A DNA stretch of 64,000 nt from Hyphomonadaceae bacterium UBA7672 (GTDB taxonomy: Bacteria > Pseudomonadota > Alphaproteobacteria > Caulobacterales > Hyphomonadaceae), in assembly GCA_002483135.1 (NCBI GenBank), contig DLHI01000022.1, forward strand, positions 1 to 64,000. The letters are read 5' to 3'. Positions 40,003 to 48,771 of this stretch are shown piece after piece (positions within the stretch are counted from its first letter, which is position 1; each line of letters begins with the position of its first letter). The notes beneath the pieces were generated by a model. The model had not been told where the DNA came from. It did not search any database and worked only from the letters and a program-made list of their open reading frames with translations. Made by a program: the position numbers and the translations under genes.

Positions 40003-40971
40003 ATGACCCCGGCCAAAGCCGCCATCCTGAACGACGCCCTCGCGCCCCTCTGGCGGCGCCTGCGCGACTGGATGCAGGCCGCGCTCGACAATCACCAGCA
40101 CTCCCGCGACCAACTCACGCGCGACGAACTCGTCCCCATCCGCACCTGCATCTTCGAGATCGAAGCCCTCCTGCGCCGTCTCGTTCTCGTCGCCGCAACC
40201 GCCATCACGCTCGACATCCAGGCGCGCTGGAGCCCCGCGCCAAAGACCGACGCGAAGACCCGCGCGAAGCAGACAACGAAACGCATCGTCCGCGCAGGCC
40301 AGACCTTCCGCCTCTACAAGATCAGATGGTCGAAGACCGACAGGCGCCTCACCACCACCGTCGCCGTCGCCGAACAGTCCGCCCCGCAGACTCATCCGCA
40401 TACGCACACAACGCGCACCATCGCCCACTCCGACAGCCTGACCTCTGGACCGTCCGCCTGCCGAAGCGCAAAGCGCGCCGGCAAGCCGCACGCCCGCGAC
40501 CGCGCCCACATCGCCAAAGACGACCCCGAAATGTCCATCGAGGACTTCGAGCGCTGGCGCGCCAGCTACGTCCCCACGGAGACCTCGGCGCAGGCCGCCA
40601 TGCGCCAGGAGCAGGAAATCCTCGCCGAGCTCGAACGCGCCGGCCAGCCGCGCAAGCCGGCAAACCCCGCGGGCCCGAAGCTCGAACGCAAGACCGCGCC
40701 GCAACTCATCGACACCACGCAGCTGCAGGCCCACATCGTCCATCTCGCCGCGCTCGTCGCCAACCCTGAAGCGCTGATCCGGCGCGCCGCCATCGCCATG
40801 GCAAGACGCCGCGAGATCGCCTACCGCCTCTCGCTCATCGCAAGGCCCATGGCGCGCGGCGCGCTCGCTGTCTCGGTCGCGATGTCAGCGGTCATCATCC
40901 CGTTCCACAACGACTTCACGCAAGTGATGCTCTACTTCGCCCTCAGCCACACCGAGCCCGACACGACATGA
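40003..40971 (+). CDS. hypothetical protein, 322 residues, with C-terminal hydrophobic segment
   Basis: No known domain is recognised. The N-terminal 90 residues are helical and basic (WRRLRDWMQAALDNHQHSRD). The middle is Lys/Arg/Thr/His-rich and low in structure. A section at about 170-215 is strongly charged (MSIEDFERWRASYVPTET, then QAAMRQEQEILAELERAGQPR). Near the C-terminus a hydrophobic stretch (LAVSVAMSAVIIPF, about 287-300) could be a single TM helix. Proteins with this general look are common as unassigned genes next to repeats in Hyphomonadaceae-like genomes. The reading frame is open and GC-biased, but its start is not supported by a clear ribosome site. Confidence 0.6.
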   Translation: MTPAKAAILNDALAPLWRRLRDWMQAALDNHQHSRDQLTRDELVPIRTCIFEIEALLRRLVLVAATAITLDIQARWSPAPKTDAKTRAKQTTKRIVRAGQTFRLYKIRWSKTDRRLTTTVAVAEQSAPQTHPHTHTTRTIAHSDSLTSGPSACRSAKRAGKPHARDRAHIAKDDPEMSIEDFERWRASYVPTETSAQAAMRQEQEILAELERAGQPRKPANPAGPKLERKTAPQLIDTTQLQAHIVHLAALVANPEALIRRAAIAMARRREIAYRLSLIARPMARGALAVSVAMSAVIIPFHNDFTQVMLYFALSHTEPDTT

Positions 40972-41310
40972 CCCAGCTTCACTGCAGGCCGAGCAACTCG
41001 CACACACCTGCGAGAACGCGAACCTGTGCCTTGTCTGTCGCCCAAGGCCATGGCGCAGCCGTCCCCGCCCCGCGCCTCACGCACGCCACGCGCATCGCGT
41101 GATACGCGCGGCCCCCTCCGTCTGGCGCGCAAGAGCGCGCCATCCACCTCCCCCGATCGCGTGGCGATCGAGGGAGGCAAGCACCGGCGCCTTGCCTCCC
41201 TCACTTGCAACGCAAGTGGGGGAGGTGGATCGCTCGCCCTTGCGAGCGAGACGGAGGGGGTCTCTCGGTTGGCCTTATCCCCCCACCTCATCCGCGCTAT
41301 CGTCCGCATC
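40972..41310. other. intergenic region occupied by repeat family 3
   Basis: No gene is seen. A double copy of repeat family 3 fills 41110-41264. The remaining sequence must hold the promoter for the YjbR/dehalogenase pair. Confidence 0.5.
41110..41264. repeat. palindromic repeat family 3, double copy c (head-to-head)
   Basis: An inverted unit (GACCCCCTCCGTC-like left end, GATCGCG/CGCGATC-like hairpin, CGAGGGAGG) is joined through GCAAGCACCGGCGCCTTGC to a forward unit (CCTCCCTCACTTGC/GCAAGTGGGGGAGG, GGATCGCTCG..., GAGACGGAGGGGGTC). Copies a and b are single units. Confidence 0.85.
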
Positions 41311-41667
41311 ATGACCCTCGACCAGCTCAACATCTTCTGCAGCACACGTCCCGCCGCCTCGCATGGCGTGCAGTGGGGTGGGGCGGATGTCTGGAAGGTC
41401 GGCCCGTGGGATGGCGGCAAGGTCTTCGTCATCGCCCGCACCGACGCCATCAGCTTCAAGGTTTCCGACATCGGCTGGGAAGTCCTGCGCGAGGCCAGGG
41501 GGTGCCGTCCGGCGCCTTATCTCGCCTCGCGTGGCATGAAATGGATCCAGGCCGATCTCACCGGCGGTCTCAAGGCGGCAGAGCTGCGCCGCTATGTCGA
41601 AGCCTCCCACGCGCTGGTTGCCGCTGGACTGTCGCAGAAAAAGCGTAAGGAGATGGGTCTCACATGA
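41311..41667 (+). CDS. MmcQ/YjbR family protein (copy 2)
   Basis: 118 residues. It shares the family signature with copy 1 at 18301: HGVQWGGADVWKVG near the start, the FVIARTDAISFKVSD strands, PAPYLASRGMKWIQAD and a helical C-terminus (ELRRYVEASHALVAAGLSQKKR). DUF419 proteins have a CyaY-like fold and unproven DNA binding. The haloacid dehalogenase gene begins 16 bases after the stop, suggesting one transcript. Confidence 0.8.
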   Translation: MTLDQLNIFCSTRPAASHGVQWGGADVWKVGPWDGGKVFVIARTDAISFKVSDIGWEVLREARGCRPAPYLASRGMKWIQADLTGGLKAAELRRYVEASHALVAAGLSQKKRKEMGLT

Positions 41668-41683
41668 ATCGCGAGTCACGAGC

Positions 41684-42400
41684 ATGACCGACTTCCCCGA
41701 AATCCGCGCGCTGACCTTCGATGTCTTCGGCACGGTCGTCGACTGGCGCGGCGGTATCGCGCGGGAAGCCGAGAACATGCTTGCCCCGAAAGGCATGAGC
41801 CTCGACTGGGGCGCCTTCGCCAACGCGTGGCGCAAGCCGATCCTCGCCGCCATGGCGCCGGTGCGCTCGGGCGCCCGCAGCTATGTGGTGATGGACGCCC
41901 TGCACCGCGAGACGCTCGATGTCGCCCTGGCCGAGTTCAACATCACCGGTCTCGACGAGACCGAGAAACATCGCCTCGCCATGGGCTGGCGCCGCCTCGA
42001 TCCGTGGCCGGATTCGATCGCGGGGATGAACCAGCTGAAAGCGAAACACGCTGTCGTCGCGCTCTCGAACGGCAACATCGCGCTGGTCCTCTCGATGGCC
42101 AAGCGCGCCGGCATTCCGTGGGACACGATCCTCGGCGCCGACCTGGTGAACACCTACAAGCCCGACGCGGCGATCTACGACAGCGCCTCGCGCTTCCTCG
42201 ACATCGCGCCGCAACAGATCATGATGGTCGCCTGCCACCTGGGCGATCTCGACGCCGCCAAGTCCCGCGGCCTGCGCACCGCCTACATCCACCGCCCCCT
42301 CGAATGGGGCCCCGGCGCCGAACGCCCGCTGCCCGAGGTCGGCACGTACGACGTCATCGCGCACAGCTTCACGGAGCTGGCGGAGGTGATGGAGGCGTAA
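41684..42400 (+). CDS. haloacid dehalogenase, type II (HAD superfamily)
   Basis: 238 residues. HAD motif I LTFDVFGTVVDW holds nucleophile D13; motif II is ALSNGN with Ser and Asn at the usual place; motif III Lys is in NTYKPDAAIY; motif IV is HLGDLDAAKSRG. The WxxG and YKPD features match type II (S)-2-haloacid dehalogenases, which replace the 2-halogen of short haloacids by hydroxyl with inversion. Broad HAD phosphatase activity remains possible. It lies 16 bases after a YjbR gene and converges with pckG across a shared terminator. Confidence 0.88.
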   Translation: MTDFPEIRALTFDVFGTVVDWRGGIAREAENMLAPKGMSLDWGAFANAWRKPILAAMAPVRSGARSYVVMDALHRETLDVALAEFNITGLDETEKHRLAMGWRRLDPWPDSIAGMNQLKAKHAVVALSNGNIALVLSMAKRAGIPWDTILGADLVNTYKPDAAIYDSASRFLDIAPQQIMMVACHLGDLDAAKSRGLRTAYIHRPLEWGPGAERPLPEVGTYDVIAHSFTELAEVMEA

Positions 42401-42405
42401 ATCAA

Positions 42406-42431
42406 AAGGCCCGCTCCTGCGAGTGGGCCTT
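42406..42431. terminator. bidirectional terminator between dehalogenase and pckG
   Basis: AAGGCCCGCTC and GAGTGGGCCTT pair over 11 bp with one G-T, around a CTGC loop. On the minus strand the tail is TTTTGATTTA, supporting termination of pckG; on the plus strand it is weaker (TCCTGATC). Confidence 0.8.
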
Positions 42432-42454
42432 CCTGATCGAAAAGCTGAGAGCGA

Positions 42455-44308
42455 TCAGCCCAGCCGTTGCGTGAGGCCCTTGTGCTGGTCCCACAACGCT
42501 TGCGGCAGGCGGTCGCCGAACTTCTCGAAGAACTCGGGAATCTTGGAAGCTTCATCGCGCCAGATCTCGTGGTTCACGCCAAGCAGCTCGTCGAGCTGTT
42601 CGTCGGTGAGCGAGAGGCCCGAAACGTCGAGCGAGGATTTCGCCGGCACCCGGCCGATGGCCGTGTCGTTGGCGGCGGCCTTGCCTTCGAGGCGGTCGAC
42701 GATCCACTTCAGCACGCGGCTGTTCTCGCCAAAGCCCGGCCAGATGAACTTGCCTTGTCTGTCCTTCCGGAACCAGTTGACGAAATAGATGCGCGGAAGT
42801 TTCGCGCCGGCCTTCTGGCCCATCTTCAGCCAGTGGCCGAAATAATCGGCCATGTTGTAACCGCAGAAAGGAAGCATCGCGAACGGATCACGACGCAGCT
42901 CGCCAACCTTGTTCTCGGCCGCAGCCGTGCCTTCGGAGGCGACCGTCGAGCCCATGAACACGCCATGATCCCAGTCATAGGCCTCAGTGACGAGCGGCAC
43001 AGCCGAAGCGCGGCGGCCGCCGAACAGGATCGCCGAGATCGGAACGCCAGCGGGGTTCTCCCATTCCGGCGCGATCACCGGGCACTGGCCAGCCGGGCAG
43101 GCGAAGCGGGCGTTCGGGTGAGCCGCAGGCTCGCCCATCGCCGGGCTCCACGCACGACCGCGCCAGTCGGTCAGACCTTCCGGCGGCGTCTTGGTCATGC
43201 CTTCCCACCAGACGTCTCCGTCAGCGGTCAGCGCGACGTTGGTGAAAACGGTGTTCTTGGCGCAGCTTTCCAGCGCGTTGCGGTTCGTCTCGGCAGAGGT
43301 CCCCGGCGCGACGCCGAAGAAGCCTGCTTCCGGGTTGATGGCATAGAGCTGGCCATCGTCGCCAAAGCGCATCCAGGCGATGTCGTCGCCAAGCGTCTCG
43401 GCCTTCCAGCCCTTGAGCGTCGGCTCGAGCATAGCAAGGTTGGTCTTGCCGCAAGCCGACGGGAACGCCGCCGCGACATATTTCGAAACGCCCTCGGGCG
43501 ACGTCAGCTTGAGGATGAGCATGTGCTCAGCCAGCCAGCCCTCGTCACGCGCCATCACCGAGGCGATGCGGAGCGCATAGCACTTCTTGCCGAGCAGGGC
43601 GTTGCCGCCATAGCCCGACCCGTACGACCAGATCTCGCGCGTTTCGGGATAGTGGACGATGTACTTGTCGTCGTTGCAGGGCCACGGAACATCCTTTTGG
43701 CCCGGCGCCAGCGGCGCGCCCAGCGTATGGACGGCCGGAACGAAGAAGCCATCGTCGCCGATCGCTTCAAGCGCTGCACGGCCCATCCGGGTCATGACGC
43801 GCATGGAAATGGCGACGTAGCCGCTATCGGTGATCTCGACGCCGAGGGCGGAGATCGGCGAGCCGATGGGACCCATCGAGAAAGGCACGACATACATGGT
43901 GCGGCCGCGCATGCAGCCGTCGAACAGCGTGTTCAGCTTGGCGCGCATCTCGGCGGGCGCGGCCCAGTTGTTCAGCGGGCCGGCGTCTTCCTGCCTTTCC
44001 GAGCAGATGAAGGTGCGGCTCTCGACGCGCGCCACGTCGCGCGGATCGGAGACAGCGTAGTACGAATTGGGGCGCTTGGCCGGGTTGAGACGCTTCAGCG
44101 TGCCCAGTGCGATCAGCTCCGATGTGATCTGGTCGAACTCGGCGTCCGAGCCATCGCACCAGTGAACGCGGTCGGGCTTGGTCAGGGCGGCAATCTCGCG
44201 GACCCAGGCGATCAGTTTCGCGTGGCGGGTCGGCGCGGAGTCCAGACCAGGGATGGAGGTATAGGCGGTGGACTCCTTGGACTTCACCAGCGCTTCGCTC
44301 GTCTTCAT
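42455..44308 (-). CDS. pckG: phosphoenolpyruvate carboxykinase (GTP)
   Basis: 617 residues, the usual length of GTP-dependent PEPCK. The family P-loop is FPSACGKTN with K288, preceded by the kinase-1 region; the PAKRPNSYY and FICSERQ blocks near residues 80-105 and the metal-binding DDIAWM segment are present. It converts oxaloacetate + GTP to PEP + CO2 + GDP, the gateway to gluconeogenesis. Many alphaproteobacteria use the unrelated ATP-type PckA, so the GTP form is a useful lineage marker. Monocistronic with a ~650-base upstream gap and a terminator downstream. Confidence 0.95.
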   Translation of the reverse strand: MKTSEALVKSKESTAYTSIPGLDSAPTRHAKLIAWVREIAALTKPDRVHWCDGSDAEFDQITSELIALGTLKRLNPAKRPNSYYAVSDPRDVARVESRTFICSERQEDAGPLNNWAAPAEMRAKLNTLFDGCMRGRTMYVVPFSMGPIGSPISALGVEITDSGYVAISMRVMTRMGRAALEAIGDDGFFVPAVHTLGAPLAPGQKDVPWPCNDDKYIVHYPETREIWSYGSGYGGNALLGKKCYALRIASVMARDEGWLAEHMLILKLTSPEGVSKYVAAAFPSACGKTNLAMLEPTLKGWKAETLGDDIAWMRFGDDGQLYAINPEAGFFGVAPGTSAETNRNALESCAKNTVFTNVALTADGDVWWEGMTKTPPEGLTDWRGRAWSPAMGEPAAHPNARFACPAGQCPVIAPEWENPAGVPISAILFGGRRASAVPLVTEAYDWDHGVFMGSTVASEGTAAAENKVGELRRDPFAMLPFCGYNMADYFGHWLKMGQKAGAKLPRIYFVNWFRKDRQGKFIWPGFGENSRVLKWIVDRLEGKAAANDTAIGRVPAKSSLDVSGLSLTDEQLDELLGVNHEIWRDEASKIPEFFEKFGDRLPQALWDQHKGLTQRLG

Positions 44309-44956
44309 GTCAAACAGTTCCCACTAGAACCCACCCAACCGCACCCGGAAGAGACTCTGCCCTTCGCGAATGCCGAACAGGCGACGCACGGCACCGCCCA
44401 GCTAAACCACAAACAAAAAGCAGGACTTGTGCCACCGTGGCCCTTTCGATCCCGGCGGGGCGAGTGTCGCTCTCGGATCCGCCGAAGTCAGACAGCTGCG
44501 CCATCCCGATGGGATTCAGCCAGCCAGCTCAGGTTAACAACGAGTCTGCCTTCCTTGCCGCCCGTTGGCAGGCGCAGCCGCGAACCGTTCGCGGCGTGCC
44601 CAATTACCCAGCCGGAGGCCTCGTGGTCGAGTGAAATCTTGGCGCCGTGCGTCGCCGCGTCGCAGCAAATACAGGCGCTTAACGATGAGGGCGCCGCGCG
44701 CGGCGAGCATGCTATCGCGCACAATCGCTCATTCACATGGGCCTTGCTGGATCAGCGATGCGCTGTTGCGACGCAACAGGCGCGAACGATACCACTTGGG
44801 CCGTTAGGGACAGTTTCCACAGCACATCGCTCGACAAATTTTCTGACACCGGTTTCCTGTGTCCCGCGATGGAATGCGAGTCGCAAAGCCCGGCATTGTG
44901 GTGATGCGCGAATGAGCAGGAGCCGGCTCAGCAGCGAACGCCTGGGAGCCGACCCG
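44309..44956. other. long intergenic region upstream of pckG
   Basis: It should hold the pckG promoter. The only coding candidate is a small PilZ-like frame at 44488-44736 on the minus strand. The rest shows scattered short frames, no repeat of the families above and no strong hairpin. Confidence 0.4.
44488..44736 (-). CDS. possible small PilZ-like protein
   Basis: An 82-residue frame from a GTG (MNERLCAIACSPRAAPSS). The segment CDAATHGAKISLD resembles the D-x-S-x-x-G-A-K-I core of PilZ domains, which bind cyclic-di-GMP, and SRLRLPTGGKEGRLVVNLSW resembles the following strands. The RxxxR c-di-GMP motif is not visible at the N-terminus. The size matches a lone PilZ domain. It may be a real gene, a decayed one, or chance; no strong ribosome site is seen. 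It lies upstream of pckG on the same strand. Confidence 0.3.
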   Translation of the reverse strand: MNERLCAIACSPRAAPSSLSACICCDAATHGAKISLDHEASGWVIGHAANGSRLRLPTGGKEGRLVVNLSWLAESHRDGAAV

Positions 44957-45916
44957 TCACAGCCCGCAGGTCGCTGCCTTGGCCCGCTGCGGTGCCAGTT
45001 GGCGCGCGACCTTGTCGGTGATGTCGGTGCTTATGATGTGAAGGCCGCCGGCTACGAGATCAGTGTATTCCGAGCCGTCATCATCTTCCCAGTAGCGCGT
45101 GTCCAGCGAGGAAGCGCGAGGGCCGAGCGTACCGAAATCTGCTTCGACGCCCTTCGCGGCCAACGCTCGCCACAGCTCGGGCTTGGGCGCGTCGGTCTCG
45201 GTCCATGCGATGAGCCGGTCAGGATAGACCCCGCGCGCGACAAGGTCGTCCAGCTGGCTGATGTTCCGTATGGTCGCGGTGATCACCAGTTCGGACGCCA
45301 GGGTGTGGACCTCCACGGCCTGCTCATCGGTATAGGTGATGACGATCGCGTTGTTCTCGGCCTTCGCCGCGCGGATTGCGGCGATGATCGGCGCGTAGGG
45401 AGTCTCGCGTTTCTTGTCGATCTTGACGATCGCCCCGGTCTTCACCGCCCATTCGAGCGCCGCCGCCAGAGTCGGCGCGTGAAACTCGGTGACCTTGCTG
45501 AAAGTCTCCAGATAGAGCTTCTGGATGTCGGCCAGTGTGTGATCGGCCACCAGCCCGGTCCCCGTGGTCGTGCGGTCCAGCTCCTCATCATGCATCAGGA
45601 TCAGCTGGCCGTCCTTGGTTTCCCTCACGTCTATCTCCATCGCACGGGTCCCCGCGTCGAATGTGCGCTGGAATGTTTCGATGGCGTTTTCAGGATAGTC
45701 TCGCGTGGGTCCGCCGCGATGTCCCGTCACAAGCACGCCGCCAGACCCGCGCAGGCAATCCAGCCTGTCCGGCAGCATCATCTTGACGACCATCTCGTCC
45801 GGATTGGCCGCAGCCGGTCCCACGGCCTCTGTGGCGGCGGTGGCCGTCGGATCGGTCTCACCGCCACAGGCCGCAAGGGCAAGAACGGAGGCGGCAAGGA
45901 GGCAGGCGAGGCGCAT
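44957..45916 (-). CDS. glycerophosphodiester phosphodiesterase, lipoprotein
   Basis: 319 residues from ATG 45916, with a lipoprotein signal ending LAACGG (C17). The GDPD TIM-barrel motifs are clear: H66 in TGHRGG, the ENAIETF block, E94 and D96 in AMEIDVRETKDG and H109 in LMHDEELDRTT. It hydrolyses glycerophosphodiesters to glycerol-3-phosphate and an alcohol, here in the periplasm. The C-terminal part contains GLHIISTDITDKVARQL. The longer reading to 46003 is less likely. It is divergent from the acyl-CoA ligase gene. Confidence 0.9.
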   Translation of the reverse strand: MRLACLLAASVLALAACGGETDPTATAATEAVGPAAANPDEMVVKMMLPDRLDCLRGSGGVLVTGHRGGPTRDYPENAIETFQRTFDAGTRAMEIDVRETKDGQLILMHDEELDRTTTGTGLVADHTLADIQKLYLETFSKVTEFHAPTLAAALEWAVKTGAIVKIDKKRETPYAPIIAAIRAAKAENNAIVITYTDEQAVEVHTLASELVITATIRNISQLDDLVARGVYPDRLIAWTETDAPKPELWRALAAKGVEADFGTLGPRASSLDTRYWEDDDGSEYTDLVAGGLHIISTDITDKVARQLAPQRAKAATCGL

Positions 45917-46138
45917 GGCGTGTTCCGCAAGTTGTGCGACTTCGATAACCCGGGACGGGAGCAGGGGAAACCCGGCGCGTTGGCGAACCCCCGATTGCGA
46001 CAAACGGCGCTGGAAAAATCACTGTTTTCAGCCCTGATCGCGCCGATCCGGGCATACCAAGAATTGCGGCGTCACTTGGCGCCGTCTAAGAAGGGTCTGA
46101 TAGCGCAAGTTAGGCGCACACGCACGGGAGGCGGACGC

Positions 46139-47893
46139 ATGTTTGGCATGGGCAAGAACAAGGGCGAGAAGAAACAGGCGGATGCCCCGAAGGCAGCCCC
46201 CCCGGCCGCGCCGGGCGTCGCCTCGGCCATGCCCTCAACCATCAAGCGCGGGCCGATGAACGGCCTTATGCAGGACTGGAAGCTTACGGTCGACAAGGTC
46301 ATCGACCACGCCTTCCAGAACCACGGCCAGCGCGAAATCGTGACCCGCACCGTCGAGGGCCCGATTGTCCGTTCGACCTATGCCGACCTCTATTATCGCT
46401 CGCGCAAGGTCTCCAATGCGCTTCTTGCCGACGGCGTGCAAAAGGGCGACCGGATCGCCACGCTGGCCTGGAACACCACGCGCCACATCGAGACCTGGTA
46501 CGGCACGATGTGCATCGGCGCCGTGCTGCACACGCTGAACCCGCGCCTGTTCCCGGAACAGATCGCCTGGATCATCAACCACGCTGAAGACACCCACGTC
46601 TTCTACGACATCACGTTCCAGCCGATCATCGAGGCGATCAAGGACAAGGTGCCGACAGTCAAGCACTGGGTCGTGCTGACCGACGCCGCGCACAAGCCGC
46701 AGACGACGATGAATGTGCGCACCTACGAGGAATACATCGCGCCTCATTCCACCGATGTCGTCTGGGGCGATTTCGACGAACAGACCGCCTGCGGCCTCTG
46801 CTACACCTCGGGCACGACGGGCGATCCCAAGGGCGTCCTGTACTCGCACCGCTCCAACGTTCTGCACACGCTGATCGGCATGCAGGCCGACGCCATTGGC
46901 ATCGGCGCCAAGGATACCGTGCTGCCGGTCGTGCCGATGTTCCACGCCAACGCATGGGGTATCGCGTTCTCGGCGCCGGCGGTTGGCGCAAAGCTGGTGC
47001 TGCCTGGCGCGAAGATGGACGGCGAGTCAATTTATCAGCTGCTCAACGACGAGAAGGTTACCTTCACGGCCGCTGTGCCGACCGTGTGGCTGATGCTGCT
47101 GCAGCATCTGGAAGCCTCGAACCTCAAGCTGCCTATTCTCAAGCGCGTGGTGATCGGCGGATCGGCTGTGCCCGAGCGCATCCTCCGCGCCTTTGAGGAA
47201 AACTACGACGTGGAAGTCGTGCACGCCTGGGGCATGACCGAGATGAGCCCATTGGGTTCGCTCGGCTCGATGACCGAGAACGTGATGTCTCAGGATCGCG
47301 AGACGATCGTGCGCTACAAGCTGAAGCAGGGCCGCGCGCCGTTCGGCGTCGAGATGAAGACGATCAACGACGAAGGCAAGCTGCTGCCGCGTGATGGCAA
47401 GACCGCCGGCCGTCTCGTGGTTCGCGGACCGGCGGTCGCCAAGGGCTATTTCAAGGGCGCGGGCGGCAACATTCTCGACGGCGAAGGCTTCTTCGACACG
47501 GGCGATGTCGCCAACCTCGACGAGCATGGCTACATGCAGATCACCGACCGTGCGAAGGACGTGATCAAGTCCGGCGGCGAGTGGATTTCGTCCATCGACA
47601 TCGAGAACTTCGCCGTCGGCCACCCCGCCGTTGCCAACGCCGCCGCCATCGGCCTGCCGCATCCGAAGTGGGACGAGCGCCCGCTGCTGATCGTGCAACT
47701 GAAGCCCGGCGCGACGGCCACGAAGGAAGAGATCCTGAACTTCCTCAATGGCAAGATCGCGAAATGGTGGATGCCGGACGACGTCGCCTTCGTGGACAAC
47801 ATTCCGCTCGGCGCCACCGGCAAGATCAACAAGCTGGCGCTGCGCGAGACGTTCAAGTCTCACCAGCTGCCCACGATCCAGGCGGCTGAATGA
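46139..47893 (+). CDS. long-chain fatty acid-CoA ligase (AMP-forming)
   Basis: 584 residues from ATG 46139 with GGGAGGCGG upstream. An unusual ~35-residue Lys/Ala/Pro-rich N-terminal tail precedes the adenylate-forming domain. Motifs: P-loop-like YTSGTTGDPKGV, the AWGMTEMSPLG block (A5), the DTGDVANLDEHGYMQITDR region (A7/A8) and the terminal catalytic Lys near GKINKLALRE (A10). The best match in style is the medium/long-chain acyl-CoA ligase group with 540-560 residues. It activates fatty acids for beta-oxidation or lipid synthesis. The stop overlaps the DUF1499 gene start by 4 bases. A much longer upstream reading is antisense to pckG and is rejected. Confidence 0.92.
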   Translation: MFGMGKNKGEKKQADAPKAAPPAAPGVASAMPSTIKRGPMNGLMQDWKLTVDKVIDHAFQNHGQREIVTRTVEGPIVRSTYADLYYRSRKVSNALLADGVQKGDRIATLAWNTTRHIETWYGTMCIGAVLHTLNPRLFPEQIAWIINHAEDTHVFYDITFQPIIEAIKDKVPTVKHWVVLTDAAHKPQTTMNVRTYEEYIAPHSTDVVWGDFDEQTACGLCYTSGTTGDPKGVLYSHRSNVLHTLIGMQADAIGIGAKDTVLPVVPMFHANAWGIAFSAPAVGAKLVLPGAKMDGESIYQLLNDEKVTFTAAVPTVWLMLLQHLEASNLKLPILKRVVIGGSAVPERILRAFEENYDVEVVHAWGMTEMSPLGSLGSMTENVMSQDRETIVRYKLKQGRAPFGVEMKTINDEGKLLPRDGKTAGRLVVRGPAVAKGYFKGAGGNILDGEGFFDTGDVANLDEHGYMQITDRAKDVIKSGGEWISSIDIENFAVGHPAVANAAAIGLPHPKWDERPLLIVQLKPGATATKEEILNFLNGKIAKWWMPDDVAFVDNIPLGATGKINKLALRETFKSHQLPTIQAAE

Positions 47894-48705
47894 GCGAAGG
47901 CGAGCCTACGAAGAAAGACTTGAGCGGCGGCCCGCGGGTCGCCGTTCTTGTGCTTGGCGTGCTGCTCCTTGCGATCGGCGGCGTGTTGCTGATCGCCGGG
48001 CCCACGCTGTTTCGAATGGGCATCGTCGATCTCGACGTCGCGCGGAATGGTGTGCAGCACGCGGCGATGTGGGTGATGCTGGGCGCGGTCGCTGCGGGCC
48101 TCATCGGCCTGCTGCTGGCTGTGATGGGTCGCAAACATCGCGCGGGCATCGTCGCGATCCTGCTGATGATCCCCGCGGGCATGGCGGCCGGCGGCCTCTA
48201 CAATCGCACCATCTCGATGGCCGAGCTGCCGCCGATCAATGACGTGCAGACTGACTGGTCGCGGCCCGTCGCGTTTACGGAGACGACGCTGCGCGAGCGC
48301 GCCAATGCGGGCGCCATCCGCGTCCGCGACGATGCAAGCGTGCCTGAGGGTCAGGGGAAATGGAGCGGCATGCGCTATGCCGATGCGCAGGCGGCGGTCT
48401 ACAACGATCTCGAACCGCTCATCGTGAAGCAGTCGGTTGCCGAGGCGACCGCCGTTGCCGTGCAGGCGGCCGAACGCATGGGCTGGAAGGTGACCGTCAA
48501 CAATCCGCGGGGCGGCGTGGTCGAGGCTGTCTACCATTCGCCCTGGTATGACCTCGCAGGCGACGTTGCGATCCGCATGGTGCGCGAGGGCGAGACTACC
48601 CGCGTCGACGTTCGCTCAACCAGCCGCCTCGCCGGCCACGACATGGGCGAGAATGCCGGCCAGGTGAAACAGATCATCGACGATATGGCGCTGCAGCTGC
48701 GGTGA
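47890..48705 (+). CDS. DUF1499 family membrane protein
   Basis: 271 residues. Three TM helices occupy the first ~100 residues (about 17-38, 58-80 and 86-105). The soluble C-terminal half is a DUF1499 domain, with the characteristic RYADAQAAVYNDLEPL, ERMGWKVTVNNP, DVAIRMV and STSRLAGHDMGENA stretches. Function is unknown, though such proteins often neighbour lipid or envelope genes. ATG overlaps the acyl-CoA ligase stop by 4 bases, so the two are translationally coupled. A bidirectional terminator follows. Confidence 0.85.
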   Translation: MSEGEPTKKDLSGGPRVAVLVLGVLLLAIGGVLLIAGPTLFRMGIVDLDVARNGVQHAAMWVMLGAVAAGLIGLLLAVMGRKHRAGIVAILLMIPAGMAAGGLYNRTISMAELPPINDVQTDWSRPVAFTETTLRERANAGAIRVRDDASVPEGQGKWSGMRYADAQAAVYNDLEPLIVKQSVAEATAVAVQAAERMGWKVTVNNPRGGVVEAVYHSPWYDLAGDVAIRMVREGETTRVDVRSTSRLAGHDMGENAGQVKQIIDDMALQLR

Positions 48706-48714
48706 ACGTGGGGC

Positions 48715-48748
48715 GCAAAAAAGGCCCGGAGCATTGCCCCGGGCCCTT
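48715..48748. terminator. bidirectional terminator between DUF1499 and oppA
   Basis: AAGGCCCGG and CCGGGCCCTT flank a short loop, giving a GC-rich stem. Upstream on the plus strand is AAAAAA, which becomes a T6 tract on the minus strand after the oppA gene; the plus-strand tail is TTGTCGTTCTGG. Confidence 0.85.
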
Positions 48749-48771
48749 GTCGTTCTGGTTGGTCGCGGCGC

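Noticed and set aside
42467..46138. Plus-strand frame open for more than 1200 codons upstream of the acyl-CoA ligase, antisense to pckG and the GDPD gene
   Set aside because: It is a codon-bias shadow: high GC3 genes leave the antisense frame open. Its composition (Arg/Val/Gly rich) matches no family, and both genes beneath it are certain.
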